DNA from: Litorivita pollutaquae | Lineage (GTDB): Bacteria > Pseudomonadota > Alphaproteobacteria > Rhodobacterales > Rhodobacteraceae | Assembly: GCF_003205515.1 (NCBI RefSeq) | Contig: NZ_KZ826481.1 | Span: 1 to 64,000, forward strand | Length of the DNA stretch: 64,000 nucleotides | Direction: 5' to 3' | Part shown: piece by piece, positions 51,309-60,283 of the stretch | Numbering within the stretch: the first letter of the stretch is position 1 | How the letters are laid out: every line of letters starts with the position of its first letter | Program-made: the position numbers and the translations under genes | Notes under the pieces: model-generated | Databases searched by the model: none | What the model saw: only the letters and a program-made list of their open reading frames with translations | What the model was told of the DNA's origin: nothing

Positions 51309-52319
51309 ATGTTCACACGACTTGCGATTCTAACGGCCGCCACCCTGCCCGCGCTTTCCGGCGCTGTTCAGGCAGATGAGGTCAATCTTTATTCCTATCG
51401 CCAACCCGAGTTGCTTGCGCCGCTGACCGATGCCTTTACCAATGAGACCGGCATCAAGGTCAATGTTGCCTATCTCGCAAAAGGCATGGTCGAACGGCTC
51501 GTGGCCGAGGGCAAACGCTCCCCTGCCGACCTGGTGTTGACCGTTGACATCGCGCGGCTTGCTGCCGTGGTCGAAGCCGGTTTGACCCAACCCGTAGAAA
51601 GCGCCACGCTGACCGCCAATGTGCCGGCACAATATCATGATCCGGACAACCAATGGTGGGGTCTGACCACCCGGGCACGTATTGTCTATGCCTCGCGCGA
51701 CCGCGTTGCAGAGGGCGAAGTGACCACATACGAGGACCTTGCCGATCCGAAATGGAAAGGCCGGATTTGCACCCGTTCGGGCACCCATGCCTATAACGTC
51801 GCGCTGACCTCGGCCTATTTGTTGCACCATGGCGAGGCGGAAACAAAAACATGGCTTGAGGGGGTCAAAGCCAACCTTGCGCGCAAACCGCAAGGCAATG
51901 ACCGCGCGCAGGTCAAGGCGATCTGGGCCGGGGAATGCGACATTTCCATTGGCAACACCTATTACATGGGACAGATGGTCAACGATCCCGAGCAAAAGGA
52001 ATGGGCCGACAGCGTCCGCATCGTGTTCCCGACCTTTGAAAACGGCGGCGCGCATGTGAACATTTCCGGCGTGGCCATGACGAAACATGCGCCGCACCGC
52101 GACAATGCCTTGAAAATGATGGAGTTTCTCACCTCTCCCCAAGCACAGAAAATCTATGCCGAGGCGAATTATGAGTATCCCGTCGCAGAAGGCACCAAGG
52201 CAGATCCGCTGGTCGAAAGCTGGGGCAGCTTCACCGCAGACCAAGCCGATTTGATGGAACTTGCCCGTCTGCGGCCTGCGGCATTGAAATTGATAGAACA
52301 GGTTGATTTCGACGGATAA
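51309..52319 (+). CDS. Ferric-iron ABC transporter substrate-binding protein (FbpA/FutA-like)
   Basis: This 336-residue periplasmic binding protein begins with a signal peptide that ends near VQAD. The mature start EVNLYSYRQPELLAPL and the TYYMG double-Tyr motif (SIGNTYYMGQM), with adjacent tyrosines as iron ligands, mark it as a ferric-ion binder of the FbpA class. Two in-frame ATGs exist. The second (51309) has GAGG six bases upstream; the first (51297) would add four residues. No permease or ATPase follows; a terminator lies directly behind it, so the partners must be elsewhere. Confidence 0.92.
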   Translation: MFTRLAILTAATLPALSGAVQADEVNLYSYRQPELLAPLTDAFTNETGIKVNVAYLAKGMVERLVAEGKRSPADLVLTVDIARLAAVVEAGLTQPVESATLTANVPAQYHDPDNQWWGLTTRARIVYASRDRVAEGEVTTYEDLADPKWKGRICTRSGTHAYNVALTSAYLLHHGEAETKTWLEGVKANLARKPQGNDRAQVKAIWAGECDISIGNTYYMGQMVNDPEQKEWADSVRIVFPTFENGGAHVNISGVAMTKHAPHRDNALKMMEFLTSPQAQKIYAEANYEYPVAEGTKADPLVESWGSFTADQADLMELARLRPAALKLIEQVDFDG

Positions 52320-52380
52320 CCCCGCTAATTCGCCCTCATGACGCACCGAGGGTAATCTACAGGCCCCTTGGCGCCCATTG

Positions 52381-52418
52381 AGGCGGTCCGCACCACTCGC
52401 GGGCCGCCTTATCTTTTT
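52381..52418 (+). terminator. Rho-independent terminator of the iron-binding protein gene
   Basis: AGGCGGTCCGC and GCGGGCCGCCT form a long stem with one wobble pair and a seven-base loop, followed by TATCTTTTT. It lies about 60 bases after the stop. Confidence 0.8.
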
Positions 52419-52595
52419 CTGGACATCTGCGGCGGGGCGCGCCGCCTCTGGTTATCGGCAAATATCCCCCACCGGGGCGCGCGGGTTCTGGACATCGCAC
52501 CGCGCGGGCGGCACTGTGCGGCAACGGCGCAGAACCTCGCGCGTTTCGAACACCCTGCCCCACGTCGCCCGCCCCGCAAAAGGATGCCAAGCGCC

Positions 52596-53549
52596 ATGAT
52601 CTCTGCCCGCCCGTTGCGCCACATCATCATCGATACCGACCCCGGTCAGGACGACGCGATGGCGATTCTTCTAGCCTTGGCCAGCCCCGAAGAAATCGAG
52701 ATTTTGGGAATCACGGCCGTGGCCGGCAATGTGCCTTTGGCGTTGACGCAGGTGAATGCCCGCAAGGTGTGCGAATTGGCCGGAAAGCCGGATGTGAAAG
52801 TCTATGCCGGATGTGACCGCCCGCTGGACCGGACGTTGGTGACGGCAGAGCACGTGCATGGCAAATCCGGTCTTGATGGCCCTGACCTGCCCGATCCGGT
52901 GATGCCCTTGCAAGAGGCCCACGCCGTCGATTTCATCATCGACACCCTGCGGGCCGCCAATTCCGGCACCGTGACGCTTTGCGCGCTCGGGCCGCTCACC
53001 AATCTTGCCTTGGCCTTTCGCAAGGCCCCCGACATAATCCCCCGCGTGCAAGAAATTGTGATCATGGGCGGCGCTTATTTCGAGGTGGGCAACGTCACAC
53101 CCACCGCCGAGTTCAACATTTACGTCGATCCGCATGCTGCTGATATTGTTTTTAAATCCGGCATTCCATTGGTGGTGATGCCGCTGGATGTGACCCATAA
53201 GGCTCTGGTCACCGCCGCGCGCAATGACGCCTTTCGCGCCTTGGGCAATCCGGTCGGGGTCGCAGCGGCGCAAATGACCGATTTTTTCGAACGCTATGAC
53301 CGTGAAAAATACGGCTCTTCCGGGGCGCCGCTGCACGATCCCTGCGTCACCGCCTATCTGATCGCGCCGGAGCTTTTCACCGGCCGCCATATCAACGTCG
53401 AGATCGAAACCATGTCCGAATTGACCTTGGGCATGACGGTGGCCGATTGGTGGGGCGTCACCGGCCGCGCGCCCAATGCGCTGTTTATGGGCGACCTGGA
53501 TGCCGACGGTTTTTTTGCCCTGCTGACGGATCGGTTGGCCCGCCTATGA
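52596..53549 (+). CDS. Inosine-uridine-preferring nucleoside hydrolase
   Basis: This 317-residue nucleoside N-ribohydrolase frees the base from ribonucleosides. The calcium-binding signature is IIIDTDPGQDDAMAILLAL (about 10-28). MGGAYFEVGNVTPTAEFN (about 152-169) and NIYVDPHAAD follow, and the catalytic His region is DVTHKAL. The start is uncertain between 52584 and 52596; homology supports the region from MISARPLRH. It is coupled to the following GNAT gene by ATGA. Confidence 0.93.
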   Translation: MISARPLRHIIIDTDPGQDDAMAILLALASPEEIEILGITAVAGNVPLALTQVNARKVCELAGKPDVKVYAGCDRPLDRTLVTAEHVHGKSGLDGPDLPDPVMPLQEAHAVDFIIDTLRAANSGTVTLCALGPLTNLALAFRKAPDIIPRVQEIVIMGGAYFEVGNVTPTAEFNIYVDPHAADIVFKSGIPLVVMPLDVTHKALVTAARNDAFRALGNPVGVAAAQMTDFFERYDREKYGSSGAPLHDPCVTAYLIAPELFTGRHINVEIETMSELTLGMTVADWWGVTGRAPNALFMGDLDADGFFALLTDRLARL

Positions 53550-53992
53550 CCGCCTTGCATCTTGCCACCCCCGATGACGCGCCACGTTTGTTGCCGATGA
53601 TGGCTGCCTTTCACCGCGAAGTCGGGATCACGCTCGGCGATGAGGCCCGCGCCGACGCGGTTGCGCCGCTGCTGGCGGGTTCTCCTCTTGGCGTGGCCTA
53701 TTTGATCGGGCCGCAACGCTCGCCGATCGGCTATGTGGTGATTTGTTTCGGCTGGTCGATTGAATTGGGCGGAATGGACGGGTTTATCGACGAAATCTAC
53801 ATTCGCGCCGGTGTGCGCAGCCGTGGCCTTGGCTCCGAAGTTCTGCTCTCCCTACCCAAGGCCCTTGCCGGTGCGGGCCTCAAGGCGCTCCATCTTGAAG
53901 TGCGCCGCGATGATGCCCGTGCGCGCTCGCTCTATAAAAAACTGCATTTCACCCCGCGCGACGACTATTCGTTGATGACCCGCTATCTTTGA
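53546..53992 (+). CDS. GNAT-family N-acetyltransferase
   Basis: This 148-residue acetyltransferase opens with LHLATPDDAPRLLPMM. The acetyl-CoA binding motif A is VRSRGLGSEVLLSL (R-x-x-G-x-G/A type, about 92-105), followed by LHLEVRRDDARARSLYKK (about 115-132), typical of small-molecule GNATs. Its start overlaps the nucleoside-hydrolase stop (ATGA). The substrate is unknown. Confidence 0.92.
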   Translation: MTALHLATPDDAPRLLPMMAAFHREVGITLGDEARADAVAPLLAGSPLGVAYLIGPQRSPIGYVVICFGWSIELGGMDGFIDEIYIRAGVRSRGLGSEVLLSLPKALAGAGLKALHLEVRRDDARARSLYKKLHFTPRDDYSLMTRYL

Positions 53993-54023
53993 TTGATCTG
54001 TGCGCGGCCCTATCTGGTGCTTC

Positions 54024-55481
54024 ATGAAAATCTCTTTCGACAACAGCTATGCCGCCCTGCCTGCACCGTTTTATGCGCGCCAAATGCCCGCCCACGCACC
54101 AGCGCCGCGGCTTTTGGCGTGGAACGACGGGTTGGCTGCGGATCTCGGGATTACACGGGACGCGGAGGAGGATCTGGCGGAGGTTTTTTCCGGCAATGCC
54201 CTGCCACAGGGGGCCGATCCGATTGCGCAGGCCTATGCCGGTCACCAGTTTGGCGGCTTCTCGCCGCAACTCGGGGACGGGCGCGCGGTGCTCTTGGGAG
54301 AGGTGATTGATCGCCAAGGGACACGGCGCGACATTGCGCTCAAAGGCTCTGGCCGCACGCCGTTTTCACGCGGCGGTGACGGGTTTGCGTGGCTTGGTCC
54401 GGTTTTGCGCGAATATTTACTCAGCGAAGCCATGCATGCGCTTGGCGTGCCGACCACACGGGCGCTGGCCGCTGTGGCAACGGGCACGCAGGTCATGCGG
54501 GCCACCGGTTCAATGACCGGCGCGTTACCCGGCGCGGTGTTGACCCGTGTGGCCAGCAGCCATCTGCGCGTCGGTACGTTTCAATATTTCGCCGCGCGGC
54601 AAATGCTGCCGGAGCTGCGCCAGCTTTATGAATATGCCCGCGCCCGCCATGCGCCGGATGCGGGGGATCCGCATGAGTTCCTCAAATCAGTGATCGCACG
54701 GCAGGCCGAATTGGTCGCGCATTGGCTGTCGCTTGGATTTATCCACGGGGTGATGAACACCGATAATACGTCAATCAGCGGCGAGACGATTGATTACGGT
54801 CCCTGCGCCTTTATGGATGTATATCATCCGGTTACGGTGTTTAGTTCGATCGATACCCAAGGCCGCTATGCCTATGACAACCAATCGGCGGTGATCCCGT
54901 GGAACATGGCGCAACTGGCGTCGTCGTTGATCCCTTTGATGCCGGATCAACAGCTGGCCGTCGAAATATTCACCGAAACCGTCAATGCTATGCCCGCCCT
55001 GATCGAGACCGCATGGACGGCAAGGTTCCGCGCCAAATTGGGGCTGCGCGGTGCCGAGGCCGAAGACCATGATTTGATCGCGGATTTTCTGGCCCTGATG
55101 CAAGCGAACCAATCGGATTTCACCAATACATTCCGCGCCTTGGGCAGCGGCGCGGTGGAAGATCACATCGCGGACCGCGCGGCATTGGACGCCTGGCGCG
55201 CCCGCTGGCACGTTCGACTCGCGCTGCAAGGCGGATTGGACGCACAAGGCGCGCCCAGCCCAGAGACCCGCGCGGCGATGTCGGCGGTCAACCCTGCTTT
55301 GATCCCACGCAATCATCGCGTCGAGGCGATGATCGCATCCGCAGTTGAAGGGGATATGAGCCCTTTCCACCGGTTGATGAAAGCCTGTTCCGCCCCCTTC
55401 AGCGAAGATGCGCATTTTGCCGATCTGATGCGCCCACCCGCGCCCTCCGAAGTGGTCGGAGCCACCTATTGCGGCACATGA
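54024..55481 (+). CDS. selO: Protein adenylyltransferase SelO (pseudokinase fold)
   Basis: This 485-residue enzyme transfers AMP from ATP to Ser, Thr or Tyr of target proteins. The family core is intact: AQAYAGHQFGGFSPQLGDGRA (approx. 68-88) and KGSGRTPFSRGGDG (about 113-126, the inverted nucleotide site with Lys and Arg). The metal site is HGVMNTDN and DYGPCAFMD (about 249-270). The protein ends with Cys as third-last residue (YCGT), matching the conserved redox Cys/Sec position of SelO. The ATG at 54024 starts the conserved part. In E. coli SelO protects against oxidative stress through glutathionylation control. Confidence 0.95.
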   Translation: MKISFDNSYAALPAPFYARQMPAHAPAPRLLAWNDGLAADLGITRDAEEDLAEVFSGNALPQGADPIAQAYAGHQFGGFSPQLGDGRAVLLGEVIDRQGTRRDIALKGSGRTPFSRGGDGFAWLGPVLREYLLSEAMHALGVPTTRALAAVATGTQVMRATGSMTGALPGAVLTRVASSHLRVGTFQYFAARQMLPELRQLYEYARARHAPDAGDPHEFLKSVIARQAELVAHWLSLGFIHGVMNTDNTSISGETIDYGPCAFMDVYHPVTVFSSIDTQGRYAYDNQSAVIPWNMAQLASSLIPLMPDQQLAVEIFTETVNAMPALIETAWTARFRAKLGLRGAEAEDHDLIADFLALMQANQSDFTNTFRALGSGAVEDHIADRAALDAWRARWHVRLALQGGLDAQGAPSPETRAAMSAVNPALIPRNHRVEAMIASAVEGDMSPFHRLMKACSAPFSEDAHFADLMRPPAPSEVVGATYCGT

Positions 55482-55510
55482 TCCGCGCCGCATAGGACGT
55501 TGCTTTCAAA

Positions 55511-56413
55511 TCATGATGGCATACGCGGCCTGCGGTTGATCAACACGATCCCCAACGCCACCAAACAAAGCGCCCCCATCACATCAAGGCTCAGCGGCTC
55601 ACCCAGAACCATCCAGCCGAAGATCACCGAAAACACCGGCGACAGGAAGCTGAAACTGGCCACACCGGAGGCCGGATAGATCGTCAGTAAAAAGAACCAG
55701 AACAGGAACCCCATGCTGGCGACCAAGACCACCTGATAGCCGAGACCAAGCAAAAACACCGGCGTGAAGTCGCGGATCAACGGACCAAAGAGCGGCGCCA
55801 GCGCCATCAGGCAAACGGATGACACCGCCAGTTGCCAGAAAAGTTGCATTTCGGGGCGCAACGCGGACAGTGCCGAGCGCCGCGCCATCATTGCAATGCC
55901 CGCCCATCCGAGCGCCGCAGCAAGCGCGGCAAGATCGCCAATCAGGCTCGCCTGCCCCTGACTCACGCCCGCCGAGCGGTCGAATAAAACCCAAATCACT
56001 CCCGCCATGGCCAGCCCCAATCCGGCGGCGCGCATCGGAGTAATCCGCTCGTCGGGAAGCCAGAAATGCGCCATGATGCACAGATGCACGGGCATGGAGT
56101 AAAAAATGATGCTGGCGCGGCTGACGCTGGTGTGATCGAGCGCCCAAAACAGGCCGGTGAATTCAGCGGTGAACAACAGCCCCGAAATCACCCCCGCCCC
56201 TATTGCGATGCGGGGCGTATGGATTGCGATGCCGCGCAGCCGCATCCAGATCAACAAAACGACAAGCGCCCCGATCGAGCGCAACCCGGCCGAAAACACC
56301 GGTTGAATACCAGCATTGGTCAGCTTGATCACCACCTGATTAAAAGCGAGTATGATCGCGAAGGCAATCAACCCCGATGCGCCAAGGGCGTCTACTCTAT
56401 CGCGTCTTTCCAT
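55511..56413 (-). CDS. EamA/DMT-family transporter 1
   Basis: This 300-residue drug/metabolite exporter has ten transmembrane segments in two EamA repeats of about 135 residues. The repeat ends show HTSVSRASIIFYSMPVH and YPASGVASFSFLSPVFSVIFGWMVLGE, the usual positions of the EamA signature. The substrate cannot be predicted; family members export amino acids or other metabolites. The ATG at 56413 starts the conserved part. Confidence 0.93.
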   Translation of the reverse strand: MERRDRVDALGASGLIAFAIILAFNQVVIKLTNAGIQPVFSAGLRSIGALVVLLIWMRLRGIAIHTPRIAIGAGVISGLLFTAEFTGLFWALDHTSVSRASIIFYSMPVHLCIMAHFWLPDERITPMRAAGLGLAMAGVIWVLFDRSAGVSQGQASLIGDLAALAAALGWAGIAMMARRSALSALRPEMQLFWQLAVSSVCLMALAPLFGPLIRDFTPVFLLGLGYQVVLVASMGFLFWFFLLTIYPASGVASFSFLSPVFSVIFGWMVLGEPLSLDVMGALCLVALGIVLINRRPRMPS

Positions 56414-56464
56414 GGCGCCACAGGAGCCCAGAGGCGCGGCGGCGTCAAGAGCATGCACCCCGGT

Positions 56465-57100
56465 CTATTTGCGCCAATTGCGGAACAGCTGCGGATTGCG
56501 GGCAACGAAATCCTCAATCAACCCGCCCAATCCGCCGTAATCACGCCCCTTGAGATACCCATACCCGCTGCTTGCGCCAATGAAGGCACCGATCGCGTCA
56601 ACGATGAGATCGGTCATCGTATCCACAAGACCGGATTTTTGCATATTGGTGCCGATCGTCTGATCCATGGAAAATTCGAAAACCTCCCACATCGCACCAA
56701 TCGTCATGGCGAAACAGAAGGCGAAAAATGCAATGGCAATATGTGGGGCGGCGAAACGATTGCCTTGGAACATCATGAAAACAAGAACAAATCCCGTCAG
56801 ACCGAAGACCATGGCACTGCCGCCATGCAACAGGATATCCCACCACCAGAACCGGTTATAGAAATCAAATGCCTCGCCCAGAAACAGCGTCCCACCAATG
56901 AAGGCGGTGCTGATCACGATGAAAATCCGCGGCATTTCGATCTGCACCCAGCGGGCCAAGGCAATCGGCACCAAAGACAGCAATCCCGTAACAATCGCCA
57001 CAAAGGCCAATTCCCACCGCCCACTGATCAAAGCATAGGCGGCAAAAAACGCCAGAGCGGCCCAAATCAGTTTCACGAGGGGGCTTTGGTCTTTGAACAC
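56465..57100 (-). CDS. YjdF/DUF2238-family membrane protein
   Basis: This 211-residue membrane protein has five or so hydrophobic segments (LVKLIWAALAFFAAYALI first). The aromatic motif YNRFWWWDILLHGGSAMVFG (about 109-128) carries conserved Trp, Asp and His, and GAMWEVFEFSMDQTIG follows (about 161-176). These are hallmarks of the YjdF/DUF2238 group, whose function is unknown. I choose the GTG at 57100, which has AGGAGG ten bases upstream and gives the usual length; ATG at 57151 would add 17 residues. Confidence 0.85.
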   Translation of the reverse strand: MFKDQSPLVKLIWAALAFFAAYALISGRWELAFVAIVTGLLSLVPIALARWVQIEMPRIFIVISTAFIGGTLFLGEAFDFYNRFWWWDILLHGGSAMVFGLTGFVLVFMMFQGNRFAAPHIAIAFFAFCFAMTIGAMWEVFEFSMDQTIGTNMQKSGLVDTMTDLIVDAIGAFIGASSGYGYLKGRDYGGLGGLIEDFVARNPQLFRNWRK

Positions 57101-57252
57101 GGGATACGGGCCTCCTATTGATCGGCACCTAACCAATATAGGGCCGGTCATGCCCGTAAGTAAGCCTTTTGCGGCACAACAATTATGCAAGGCGGCCCGT
57201 GGCGGTTCGGGAGCTCTTGCTCTTGTCTCGTGCTCGTGGTTGATTTGCGCCA

Positions 57253-57951
57253 ATGGAACCCCCCTCGCTTCGCATCGCCAGTTACAATCTACAAAAATGT
57301 GTCGGGCTTGACCTGCGGCGCAGGCCCGAGCGTATCCTACAGGTGATTGGCCATATCGGTGCCGAAATCACCGTGTTGCAAGAGGCCGACAAACGCCTGC
57401 CGCCGCGCCCTGCCGCCCTGCCCCATGCGATGGTTGAGGACGAAGGATGGCGCGTGGTGGATTTTGGTGAACACGGCGCGTCCTTGGGGTGGCATGGCAA
57501 TGCGATGCTGCTGCGCGACTCGGTGCAGGTGATAGAAACGGCGCATGTCGACCTGCCCGGATTGGAGCCGCGTGGCGCCATTCGGGCCGATGTGCAAACC
57601 TCCATCGGGCCTTTGCGGGTTATCGGGGTGCATTTGGGATTGATCCGGCGCTACCGGGTGATGCAAATTGCGGCGGTCGAACGACATTTACGCGAGCTGC
57701 CACCAATGCCGACAGTTCTGGCCGGGGATTGCAACGAGTGGGGATCGCTGCGCGCCCTGGACACCATGGCGCAGAGCCTGCGGTTTTTGCCAAGCAAGCC
57801 AAGTTTTCCGGCGCTGCGTCCGGTGGCGGCCCTGGATCGCTTTGGCCTGTCAGATGACCTAACCGCCAAAGATCAAGGCGTACACCGGGTGCGACCGGCA
57901 CATATCGCATCGGACCATTTGCCCGTTTGGGTGGATCTGCAGCGTGGATAA
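57253..57951 (+). CDS. Endonuclease/exonuclease/phosphatase-family hydrolase
   Basis: This 232-residue metal-dependent hydrolase has the EEP fold. Conserved motifs are RIASYNLQKC (Asn, about 12), VLQEAD (Glu metal ligand, about 44), VHLGL (His), AGDCNEWG (Asp and Asn, about 156-158) and SDHLPVWV (catalytic Asp-His near the C-terminus). No signal peptide is seen, so the enzyme is cytosolic. Substrates in the family include DNA, phospholipids and inositol phosphates; this one is not predictable. It is divergent from the YjdF-like gene. Confidence 0.92.
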   Translation: MEPPSLRIASYNLQKCVGLDLRRRPERILQVIGHIGAEITVLQEADKRLPPRPAALPHAMVEDEGWRVVDFGEHGASLGWHGNAMLLRDSVQVIETAHVDLPGLEPRGAIRADVQTSIGPLRVIGVHLGLIRRYRVMQIAAVERHLRELPPMPTVLAGDCNEWGSLRALDTMAQSLRFLPSKPSFPALRPVAALDRFGLSDDLTAKDQGVHRVRPAHIASDHLPVWVDLQRG

Positions 57952-58122
57952 CACCGGTTCTTGCATATGCGGCCTCCGCCCACCCGCCGTAAAACGCGGC
58001 GCAGGATTTTATAGAAAATACAACGATGCACTATATAACATAGGGGCGACCTCGACCCTTTTGGTCGCATGGCGGAGGTATCCGCGCGGGATATCAGCCG
58101 CCGTAGGGAACAGGAAAACATC

Positions 58123-59406
58123 ATGACGGTACTACAAATTGCTTCGGCGTTGATTGTGCTCGCGGGAGCCTTCGGGGCGATCAACTATCTGTTTTTGAAA
58201 CTGCCCTCCGCAATCGGGGTTTTGGTCGTCGCCTTGCTGGCCTCGATAGTGTTGCTCGGTTTGGATATGTTATTTCCGGCGCTCAACATGGCCGATGAAA
58301 TGCGCCGCACGGTGATGAGCGTGGATTTCTCAGATGCGCTTTTGGAGGGCATGTTGGGGCTTATGCTCTTTGCCGGGGCAATGCATGTCAAGCTGTCGGA
58401 TCTACGCGCGCAATGGCGTGTCGTGGTATTGATGGCAACGCTGGGGGTCGGGTTGTCAACGGCGGTCGTGGGGTTCGGGTTTTCATGGTTGACGGGGATG
58501 CCCTTGGCGATTGCCTTGGTGTTCGGCGCGCTGATCTCGCCCACCGATCCGGTGGCGGTGTTGGGGGTTCTGCGCGAAGCGAACCTGCGCAAATCATTGG
58601 AAACAAAGATCGCGGGTGAGAGCCTTTTTAACGATGGCGTTGGCTATGTGGTGTTCTTGGTCTTGGTGGGCATCGCCTTTCCGTCGATCTCTGGCCATGG
58701 GGCCGATCCGGGCGCCGGGCACGGCAACGCAGAGGCCGCTATACTGACCGACGCGGCACTACTCTTCGTGAAAGAGGCGTTTGGCGGCGCGATTTTGGGC
58801 ATTGCTTTGGGTTGGATGACCTTCCGCGTGATGCGACAGATCGACGATTACGCGCTTGAGGTGTTGATCACTCTCGGCCTTGCGTTTGGCGGATATGAAC
58901 TGGCCGTGGCCTTGCATATTTCCGCCCCGATCATGGCGGTTTGCGCCGGGTTGCTGATCGGGGATGTGGGCAGCAAATACGGCATGAGCGACGAAACCCG
59001 GCGCTATGTTGATGGGTTCTGGAAGATGATCGACGAGATTTTGAACGCGGTTCTTTTCTTGATGATCGGGTTCGAGGTCTTCGCCGTTGCCTTCGAGTTT
59101 GATTTGATCGTTGCAGGCGCGGCCTCGATTGCATTGGCGTTGATTGGTCGGTTGACGGCAGTGGCGGTGCCAGTTTTGCTCCTGCAACCTTTCCGCGCGT
59201 TTTCTGGCGGGGTGATCCCGATCATGACATGGGGGGGATTGAAAGGCGGGATTTCCGTGGCCCTGGCGCTGTCTCTGCCCGAGGGTGAATGGAAACCTTT
59301 GATCCTGACCGCGACCTATATGGTTGTTATTTTTTCCATTATTATTCAGGGCTTAACAGTCACTAAACTGGCCAACCGCTATGGGCGCGAGCCGGATCTG
59401 ATGTGA
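58123..59406 (+). CDS. CPA1-type Na+/H+ antiporter (NhaP-like)
   Basis: This 427-residue inner-membrane antiporter exchanges sodium (or potassium) for protons. About twelve transmembrane segments are visible. The ion-site motifs are ALISPTDPVAVLGVL (about 144-158) and GESLFNDGVGYVVF (about 176-189), with the ND pair characteristic of CPA1 electroneutral exchangers. The ATG at 58123 follows AACAGGAAAA. The hydrolase gene that follows starts just after its stop, so the two may be co-transcribed. A salt-handling role fits a marine bacterium. Confidence 0.94.
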   Translation: MTVLQIASALIVLAGAFGAINYLFLKLPSAIGVLVVALLASIVLLGLDMLFPALNMADEMRRTVMSVDFSDALLEGMLGLMLFAGAMHVKLSDLRAQWRVVVLMATLGVGLSTAVVGFGFSWLTGMPLAIALVFGALISPTDPVAVLGVLREANLRKSLETKIAGESLFNDGVGYVVFLVLVGIAFPSISGHGADPGAGHGNAEAAILTDAALLFVKEAFGGAILGIALGWMTFRVMRQIDDYALEVLITLGLAFGGYELAVALHISAPIMAVCAGLLIGDVGSKYGMSDETRRYVDGFWKMIDEILNAVLFLMIGFEVFAVAFEFDLIVAGAASIALALIGRLTAVAVPVLLLQPFRAFSGGVIPIMTWGGLKGGISVALALSLPEGEWKPLILTATYMVVIFSIIIQGLTVTKLANRYGREPDLM

Positions 59407-59408
59407 TC

Positions 59409-60203
59409 ATGGCTGGCTTTACACGGCGATTGGCGGCCTTTGGGGCGGCGGCGTTTGCGAGCATGACATTTGCGGCGCCAATGACGGCGCAGCAGGATCC
59501 TGCTGTGGCCAGTGTTGCGGCCAGTACTGTGGCTAGCGTTGCAGAAAATGCTACGGCGGACTGCGTGATTTTACTGCACGGTTTGGCGCGCTCCTCAAGC
59601 TCGATGAATGTGATGGAGCGGCGGCTTCGCCGCGCGGGTTTTACGGTGGTGAACGTCAACTACCCGTCAACAGACGCGCCGATCGCGTCCTTGGCCAAGG
59701 CCTATTTGCCACCTGCGATCGCGGGTTGCCGGGATGCGCCTCACATCCATTTTGTCACCCATTCGATGGGCGGGATCTTGCTGCGCCGATGGGCGGCAGA
59801 GCACGCGATACCAAAGGCCGGGCGCGCGGTGCTTTTGGGAGCACCAAACGGCGGATCAGAGATCGTCGACACATTCGGAGCGTGGGATCTCTTTGCAGTG
59901 ATCAACGGTCCTGCGGGATTGGAGCTTGCGACGGGACCAAACGGAACGCCCGCGAAATTACCCGATGCCCTGCCGATGGATGCCTTGTTGATTGCCGGAT
60001 CGATCTCGCTCAATCCGGTTTATTCGGCGCTGATCGAGGGCGACAATGATGGGAAGGTCTCGGTCACCTCGGCCTTTGCGATGAAGGCCAAGGAAAAGAT
60101 CATCCTGCCGGTGTCCCATACGTGGATGATGATGAACGGCGAGGTGATCGATGCGACCCTGTCGTTTTTGAAAACTGGCGCATCGAACGTCAAACCACGT
60201 TAG
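59409..60203 (+). CDS. Exported alpha/beta hydrolase (lipase-like)
   Basis: This 264-residue protein has a signal peptide (AAFGAAAFASMTFAAP, about 9-24) and a short Ala/Val/Ser-rich linker. The hydrolase fold has the oxyanion segment VILLHGLARSSSSM (about 54-67) and nucleophile Ser in FVTHSMGGILLRRW (about 121). Acid and His residues are likely Asp near GDNDGKVSVTSA and His in LPVSHTWMM. This resembles the PGAP1-like/triacylglycerol lipase group. The GTG at 59403 overlaps the antiporter stop; ATG at 59409 is the more usual start. Confidence 0.9.
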   Translation: MAGFTRRLAAFGAAAFASMTFAAPMTAQQDPAVASVAASTVASVAENATADCVILLHGLARSSSSMNVMERRLRRAGFTVVNVNYPSTDAPIASLAKAYLPPAIAGCRDAPHIHFVTHSMGGILLRRWAAEHAIPKAGRAVLLGAPNGGSEIVDTFGAWDLFAVINGPAGLELATGPNGTPAKLPDALPMDALLIAGSISLNPVYSALIEGDNDGKVSVTSAFAMKAKEKIILPVSHTWMMMNGEVIDATLSFLKTGASNVKPR

Positions 60204-60227
60204 AAATGCCGCGCACCCCATGAGCCG

Positions 60228-60264
60228 CAAAAGAAAAAGCGCAACCCGAAGGCTGCGCTTTTGT
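60228..60264. terminator. Bidirectional terminator between the hydrolase and the helicase
   Basis: AAAGCGCA and TGCGCTTT form an eight-pair stem with a ten-base loop that can pair further. The minus strand continues with TTCTTTT and the plus strand with TTGT. It serves both convergent genes. Confidence 0.8.
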
Positions 60265-60283
60265 CTGCTGTGTCGCGGCAAGG

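Noticed and set aside
56066-57121. A 351-codon plus-strand frame over the EamA and YjdF-like genes
   Set aside because: It crosses two convincing membrane-protein genes and is itself rich in His, Arg and Gln with no membrane or domain pattern.
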